Source: Pampus argenteus (Eukaryota > Chordata > Actinopteri > Scombriformes > Stromateidae). Taken from it: a stretch of DNA of 64,000 nt. The notes below the pieces were generated by a model. That model saw only the letters and a program-made list of their open reading frames with translations, was not told the origin of the DNA and searched no databases. Positions within the stretch are counted from its first letter, which is position 1. Every line of letters starts with the position of its first letter. Of the stretch, positions 56,703-64,000 are shown piece by piece. The position numbers were made by a program, and so were the translations under genes. The stretch lies in NCBI GenBank assembly GCA_036937835.1, contig CM072874.1, positions 18,878,501 through 18,942,500 of the forward strand. Direction: 5' to 3'.

Positions 56703-59700
56703 TTAGCTCATTCCCAAACATTGAATTCCAGTGGTTAGATCAGTTATCAGAGGAATTACCTCATTGCAGTCTGAGATGCCATGTGGCTGGTTTTTCAATT
56801 TCAAAATGCCTGTCATTCCCTAATGAGTTGTTGGCAGGCCGGCCCTGCTTTGCCTGTCCAGAAAGAAAATGCTAGCAAATAATTGGCCAGTTTCATAGCT
56901 GGGATGTTTTCTCTGGCTTGAGATCCTGTGAATTAACGAGCTGACCATCACACAAGCATGGGTCAGTGGACGAAAAAAAAAAAAAAAAAAAAGACAGAAA
57001 CCGATGAGGCTTTACAAAGCTAATGATGCCATTAACAGTGTGAGCTGTGTCAGCTTTGAGAGTGTCCGACAGTAGTTTTGGTTGGATTATAACTCAGCTG
57101 TAGTCAGTTGAGAGGCTGTTCCTCTCTCATATCTCATATTCTATTCATGCACCGGTTTTCTGCTGCTCATGTTAGAAATAAGCAGCTCTGAATCTTTGAC
57201 ACACTGTGCCAGAAAAGGAGGTTTACTGACAAAACAAGACACTTTTACAGGATCAGGACACTGATCGCTGATCATTCGTCACACGGTGTTTAGGAGACGA
57301 CACAGTGTCTGACATAATACCACAAGAAAAAAAATGTCTTTCACTACTAGGAAAAGTAAAAGTGTGTGTGTGTGTGTGTAACTGGAAACAGTTTCATTGT
57401 TCCTTTCACAGCGACGCAGCTGTGAGTGGCTTTGTTTCAGTGAGGAGGGAACAGATGACTGACAATGAGTGTTTTTATAAATCAATGAATTACTGCTGTG
57501 GAAGACACTGTTTTATGTCTGCATTTGCTGTTTGCTTAGATATTTCTATTGAGTTCAAATGATCAGGCTCTGTTTATTTTTTGCGAGTGTGCCAGGTGTT
57601 AGTCACAACCCACCTAGGTGTATGAATTATTCCAGATCAAGTGTTAGTGTGTGAACTACTTTTTTTTTTTTTCTAATTGCCATACTAGGCTACCTCCGCA
57701 AAATGTGTGTAATGTTGGACACTGCTCTTCAGTGCTGTGGGTGTGAACAGTCAGCATTAGTACAAGTATGAAATCAGATGTGATGGGCAATGGGCAGCTG
57801 GTGCTGTGCAGTACACAGACTGAGTGGACTTGAGGCTTCAGCACAAACCACGCAAGGTCAAAGAGTTCAGCCAGCTGAGTGTTAGAGCCCTTCACCCAGC
57901 AAATCCCACAGCAACCTTCTCTTCACACTTCTTAAGTTACATCCAACCCCGCCGTCATCTCGTCAGCAGACGTGCTCAACAAGTTACCGTAAATTCACCA
58001 TTCAAAAGGTCCATCAGTCTTTTCGCTGGATTTGAGTGTCAAAAAGTCTGAAGTTCTTTGTATAAAAGCAGTTTTCAAAAGCATGGTTTGGAAGGCAAAT
58101 GGTGACTAATCCATGTTACAGTCGCACCAGGCCAGCTTTTCATTCTCCCACTGTGCCTTTTCAATGCGAGAGTGAAACAGGGACCCTCAACATGTATCTT
58201 TTCTCAGCGGAGGCCATCAGATGAAGCCAACAGACACTGAAGGCTCATTTGCACTATTCTGCGCCCACGCAGCTTGGCCTCCATGCAACTAATGCTCTCA
58301 TGACTTGTTCACAGTTTGCCCTGCAATTTTTATTCCACCTCCCCGTACTGTGAAGCTTCGGCGATAAGGGTGGGAATTACAGTCGATGCGCGCTGGCATT
58401 TAAAAGCTCTTACTTGATGTTCATGCTTATCCACTATGTCTTTATCTGCATCCATTTGTCTACAGACGTATATGCTGTCACTGACACTGACCTTCCTCAT
58501 TGGCAATAAGAGATGCACCCAGGTCCACGAAGCACTTTAAGTGGACACAATTCAAGAAAGTGCTTCAGTGATTGACGTTGATGGTTTTAAAATGCAATAT
58601 GTGATATGTGAAAGACTAGTTGAAGGAGCAGGAGATTTATCATTTCTAACTCCTGTCAGATATTAACTTAAAGAACTAAGTACAGTGCAGGTTTTTTTTT
58701 TTATAGTTTCTGATAAATTCATATCTTGAGCTCATCTTGTAATCGCTCCTATAAAAACCTTCCTCATTATGAACCTGTTTGAGGATATTCATCATAATGA
58801 GGCGAAATTTAATTAGAAGGTCCTCATCAAAATTCTTATCTCACCGTATATATCCATCCTCAGACTTCTCTGAAATGATGATGATGTATATTTTCGCTCC
58901 TTTGGAAGTCCAATTTATGAGATCTGCCATCCAAATTTTCGAACTCAGCATGCGTTCCTCCTCATAAATGTTAACCAGACCCAATAAGGAACTGGATGTA
59001 TGGACAGTGTATGCTCTTTCTATAGGGAAAGTCAGCCCTTATTACACCTAGGATGTCTGGGTCGGTTCACAGTGAATGTGTGTGTTTTTTAATAATGAAA
59101 TCAACTAAAATAAGCCTGGAGAAACTTTGATTTTAAACTTTAAATATGCATGTGCATTGTTGTGAATCTAAATGACTGCCTGCTGCAGCAGCGAACCACT
59201 GGAACACAGACTGAATGTGTATACACTGTCATGACCGTAGCCCCAGGACTCAGGAAGAGGTAATGGAGTGTAAATAATGTGCAACAACAGTGTGAACAGC
59301 TGTAAGGTTGACTCATATCAGTCTGTGTGTTTATTGAGGATGCTATTCTCAGCCGCTTCTTCACACAACAAGCGCTCACCTCTACAAGCTGTTTCCCGAC
59401 ACACTCGAGCTTTTGCTCTTTGGCCTGTCCACCTGCTCTTCAGCTCAGCCAAACAGGTGTGCGGGCCATTTAGTGCTCCGACAACCTATTACACGCTGTC
59501 TGTTTAACAACTGCAAATAGATCTTTACCTGCGTGAGCTCTTTGTAGACTCATGTCTTGACATGAGTTGCTGACTCGGTGCTGCGGTGCAGCGTAGGTCC
59601 ACCTATCAAAAGGCAGTTGTTCACGACAAGTGTTGAGATTTTTAGTTTTTCATAAATCAAATACTCCTGTCAACTGTTTCTTTTTCTTTCATAACCAAAT

Positions 59701-61258
59701 GGACTTGAATCCTGATGATGACACTGATTTTTAGCAGAATAAACAAACACGACGAACTGACGAACCTTGAAAATATTGTAGAAATAGTTTTGGATGAAGT
59801 CAGCTGTAGCTGTAAGGCAAGTGAAACCTGATGCTCTGCTTGCCTGTTGGAACTATTCAATGTTTAATGTTAAATATGTATGTTAAATAGAAAACAAACT
59901 GCGCATATACAGATCCAACACGTAAAAAAAGGAAAGCAAGCCCGTTTCTGTTCTTCTGGTTTGAATTATAGAAGCATCAGGGTTGCTGTTTTCCATCAAC
60001 GACATTGGACAACAATACAAAACATGTGACACATCCCCGAGGGACGATGTCAGACCATGCTGGCAACACTCATTGTTACACCTAATACGTTAAACCTCCC
60101 ACTCCCCACCCTGAACTCACAAATATGACCATTATTCACCCCTCATGGTCCAACCTTGAATGCGATCCTGTGATAGCCCTCATTCACCCAAACTTCAACC
60201 CAGCTGACTCCCTCACAGTGATGGGCAGGGAGGCTATTGTCTTGTGATCAGCCAGAAAGCCACAACACTCAGCTAGGTCCGCTTTGGGGAGTTACCATCG
60301 CCAGTATGTTGGGGAGGAGGGGGGGTGCACCTTCTGCCTGAGGTCACGCCGTGTCCCGGTCATGCTGGAGATATTGTAAATAAAGAGCGACAGTGGTGAG
60401 AGAAAGAGAACAATGAATCCCCCCTTTTCCCCGCTTCAAGCTCTGTCTGTCCTCCCAGTCAGCCACCGGGGACGTTGTAAATCAGAGAGCAGGGGTGGGG
60501 AGAAACCCGAGCCGAGAGCTAGGGAGTAAGGCAAGGAGACATTAAAGTGGGAACGCGGCTCTCCAGGAGCTCTGGCCATTCCTGTCATCATTAGAGAGCG
60601 TGGGAGACAAAGGCAGGAAGAGATGATGATGATGAGACATGGGATGGAGAACGCGCAGAGACGGGGGGGATACACTCTCTGATGGCCATATATAATGAAA
60701 ACAGCAAACACCAATACATGTGTAGCCTCCCTCGTGCCTCCTGCGTCACTCGCACACACGCGCGGGTCATAAATTCAGGCTGGGTAGGTTCAGTCCTGAC
60801 AGCACTGCTGCAGAGGGACAAAGGTAATCCAGCAATAATTTTCAGCGAACAAGGGATTTTGATTTCTATCCCTGTCAGGAGGGAGAAAGCCAAAATCATC
60901 AGCGAGAGTCTTTCTACTAGTGCAGCGCTGCCTAGTTTACAGCCAAAGCAATGTCCTTGCATTCAGGGGGGATAAAGCCATCTCTGACAATAGTGGAGGG
61001 AAAAAAAAAGAAAAGAAAAAAGAAAAATTGCTGATGGAGAGGGAAGAGGCTAAAGTGAGGCAGTGATGAAAGGGATAAGACTGTGTATGGCAGAGTGTGT
61101 GTGAGTGTGTCAGAGGGGCTTAATGGTTGCACCTTTCTTTTTTTGTCTGCCTCTGCCATACCATCCACAACCACAATTACATTCTGTAGCGCAGCAAACA
61201 TATTTACAGGCGTAAAAGCGTCCTTCACATTTAATGATTCTGACCTTAATCATTATTT

Positions 61259-61290
<32 letters not shown>

Positions 61291-63982
61291 GACCTTTAAA
61301 AACTGACAATCACTGGCTGTGCTTATAGAATACAACCAATAAAAGAAGAGAGGCGGAACGAGAAGATTGAAAGAAAAACAAAATCAATAAGTGCTAAAAG
61401 TTTTACAGCAGCCTGATACAGGTCACACCAAATAGTTTCAGCCTGGTTGGATGCATGTTATCTTCATTTTCCTACTGTTTACGTCGGCTGTCTCAACTCA
61501 GTGGTGCTTACTGACACCCCTCTGGGCCCAGGTATCCCTCTCTGTCTCTCTGTCTCTCAAATGTAACCAAGCCTTGTGGAATGTTTCGCGCCCCTCTGCC
61601 TGACCTCTGTGAGTGTTTGGACTTGGCCCTCACACATCATCTCACATTCTTCCCTAGAGGTAGTAAGGCTTAACCCTGACAGCCTACGAAGAGGGCTGCG
61701 GAGGATAGTCAGGGCTACTTTCCCCTGGACTCTTAACATGCGCTCATCAGAAAGGGAGAGGAGTTATGAAGGAGAGCGCCGAGAGGCATGGAATCGAGTA
61801 CTGTGTAAAAAGAGACTGCTCCTTGGGGGACCTTTAGGGCTTATTCAAAGTGAAGCTGTGGAGGAGCTTCTATGGGACCTTGTGGAAACGTGCGCTGCAT
61901 TGGTAGTTTTTCAGCGTTTCTGTTTGTTCGTTTTATAGATTTGCTGTATGAATAGTGCATGAAGCTCAAGGTTCCACAGGTTTGATTTCAGCTAATTAGG
62001 TAATAAAAGCGCCTCTCTTCAGCCTCCCACTGTAAGGCTGTACTTCATACAGTGGAAGGAGAATGTAATGCAATTAGCAGAGACACAAACAAATCGAAGC
62101 AGAACAAACTATCCGAGCTAGCCGTAATCGCATTTCATGGTTGTTCCACACTTTTTTTTTTCAGTGCACGATTTCAATAGCGGACAATGAGGAACATATT
62201 ACTTTGCTGTATGCTGAAGGAATACTAATCCGTACAACCTGTTCACACAAACTTGTGAATATATATCAAGGAAAATGGTACAGAATTATGACTTTTTAAT
62301 CATCTCATTAAACGTTTGTGCTGTGTGTTGAGGTAAAACTCTCATTGCAGCCAGGTGGAAAAAAGCTGCATACAACAAGCAGTAAATGTTCATTCAGTTA
62401 AGGTGCATCGTACATCAACGCCACCAGCCATTTGTGTTCCAGTATCACTGTCATGCTACTATATTATTTCTTTGTGTGCTGTTTTCCTTTTCTAACTTCC
62501 AGAGCAAAGCCATCTTAAAACTGTCAACAGTAACATGATAATAAGTTGTAAATCACTGCTTGTTGTAGTCGGTGTGTGTATGCTGCTGTGCTGCTTTCAG
62601 CTGCTCACTTCAATAAAAAAAATAAAAATAAAAAAGATGGCTCGGAAGCGTTGCACAGATAACAGCCTGCCGTGAGAATTCTAGCGGACAATAATATTTG
62701 AATATGAGTCATAAGTTTTCTTTGAAAGCGTTCTGCGTTCCTGTAAATAGAAACATTAATCCAACTCATCTTTATCTTTAATTAAAGTGCAAAAGTAAAT
62801 CAAACCGTGCCCAGAAAACAGTCGAAATATATATTCCCATGACCTTTTCAGTGGTAGTGGAGAAATGCTAATTAGAATTAAGAACAAAGTTTTTGTTTTA
62901 AATATCAATCAACAGTTAAAAACATTTCAATGCAAGCTATTTTTGAAATGTTTTGGAAGAAAAAAAGTGATTAAAACCAAGAAGAGGAAGAAGAAGACCA
63001 CAAGCAGCTGCAAGCACTGCAATCCTCAACCTGCCTCAACCTTTCCTTATAAATGCAATATAAAGGTTCTACGCTTCTACGCTTTCAACACAGGGCTGTA
63101 ATGTCACATGCACATTCAGTATCTCACGATTTCCGTGTATTAAAATGAGAATATCTCTCCTTTGCTGTGAGCGTTATTTTTGCTTTATTAGAACTATTTT
63201 CAATACTTACAAATGAGCTGGCTTTGTATAATAACTGTGTGATTAGTTTCTCTTTTCCAATTAGCCAGACATAACAGCTCTGTCCTGGAAATATAATGGG
63301 CTATTTTGCATCACAAACAGCTAAAGTAATAACAGAATATTAGCTTACCTCTCTGCAGGAATCCGATGAATTGGGGTCAGATTCAATACGGGATTCAAAG
63401 CTTCTGGCATTTTCTCTGCACAATCGATGCATGAAACATAGTCTGATCTGTGCGTGTGTATGTAAATTGCTCCCTGATAGTGGATATGGTGAATATCAGG
63501 CATTATATCAGGCAGCAATCTCCTCTCTGATTCCAATCTTAAGGATGCTGCCTTCATTTTTTAATTTTTAATTTTTATTTATTTATTTTTTTGGGCTAGC
63601 TTTCACATCAAATGAGATAATCGGTAAGCGTGCTTTAGATTCATTAATTGGAAAACAGATTTTCAAACGACAGTCCTGGATGTCAATGCTTTAGGTGCAT
63701 TTTATATATGCAAATGAAAGAATTACAATGCCTTCACCAGTTCAATCAAGCTCTGCATTTTCTTTCCCTCTTGCTCGTGGCATTCCATATATTCTTACTG
63801 AAAATAATGCATGTCAGGCAGGGCAACTAACTGCTAGCCTTGAATGGCTCCTGTCACACATCATAATGGCTTGTATGAAAGGCCAGGACTCCTGTTAACG
63901 CCAGGTGAGAGCAAGAATGGAGCCGGAGGAGCTCGTCTGTAGAGCAGAGACAATTTTGTTCAGGCTCTCCGGCAGCTTTGTC
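56703..63982 (+). other. robo3: robo3 intron 1, non-coding, no exon seen
   Basis: About 7.3 kb with a poly-A run (56973-56992), a TG array (57363-57379) and a TA/T run (61258-61290). GC-richer, repeat-poor stretches occur at 60000-60700 and 61560-61940; the latter holds a 120-codon open frame with no known domain. 61990-62110 has homeodomain cores (AGCTAATTAGGTAATAAAAG). No Robo Ig1 exon is recognised before the window ends. Confidence 0.55.
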
Positions 63983-64000
63983 AGTGTGTGTGTGTGTGTG
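63983..64000. repeat. (TG)n microsatellite cut by the window end
   Basis: TG dinucleotides occupy the last 18 bases and presumably continue beyond the window. Confidence 0.9.

Overview
This is vertebrate nuclear DNA, almost certainly from a bony fish. The genes are very sparse. There are many long CA/TG, CTTT and ATT microsatellites. The degraded transposon remnants look like teleost families: a piggyBac-type MITE, L2-like LINE fragments and hAT-type ends. The one recognisable coding segment is most like the N-terminus of vertebrate ROBO3. A spiny-rayed (percomorph-type) fish is my guess; the sequence does not prove the order.

Layout. Positions 1 to about 15.3 kb are upstream intergenic DNA. 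I see no exon there, only one small piggyBac-like MITE (2579-2775), microsatellites and a few GC-richer islands that may be enhancers. From about 15.3 to 16.0 kb lies the promoter and 5' leader of robo3. It contains a purine-rich GA tract and four short upstream ORFs, one of them a bare ATG-TGA. Coding exon 1 of robo3 is 16013-16166 on the + strand (51 codons plus one base, phase 1) and ends at a good splice donor. Everything from 16167 to the end is non-coding and is read as robo3 intron 1, which would be at least 47.8 kb. I found no Ig1-encoding exon 2.

The intron holds large simple repeats: (CA)n next to (CTTT)n at 17.2-17.4 kb, opposed (TG)n/(CA)n arrays at 25.4-25.7 kb, and a pure 120-bp (ATT)n array at 30.3 kb. 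It also holds antisense L2-type LINE fragments (27.85-28.1, 40.4-41.0 and 41.0-41.2 kb), a TG-flanked fish interspersed repeat (42.28-42.56 kb) and hAT-like fragments (55.07-55.22 and 56.64-56.70 kb). Several AT/homeodomain-motif-rich or GC-richer islands could be conserved enhancers. The sharpest regulatory-looking signals are a 16-bp perfect inverted repeat carrying FOX and SOX motifs in each arm (53220-53257) and a paired-class P3 homeodomain site (37358-37368).

Functional reading: the window is the 5' regulatory domain and first intron of an axon-guidance receptor gene. No operon, CRISPR array, rRNA, tRNA or other protein gene could be supported. I did not find a new biological system. 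The best leads are cis-regulatory and repeat-structural.
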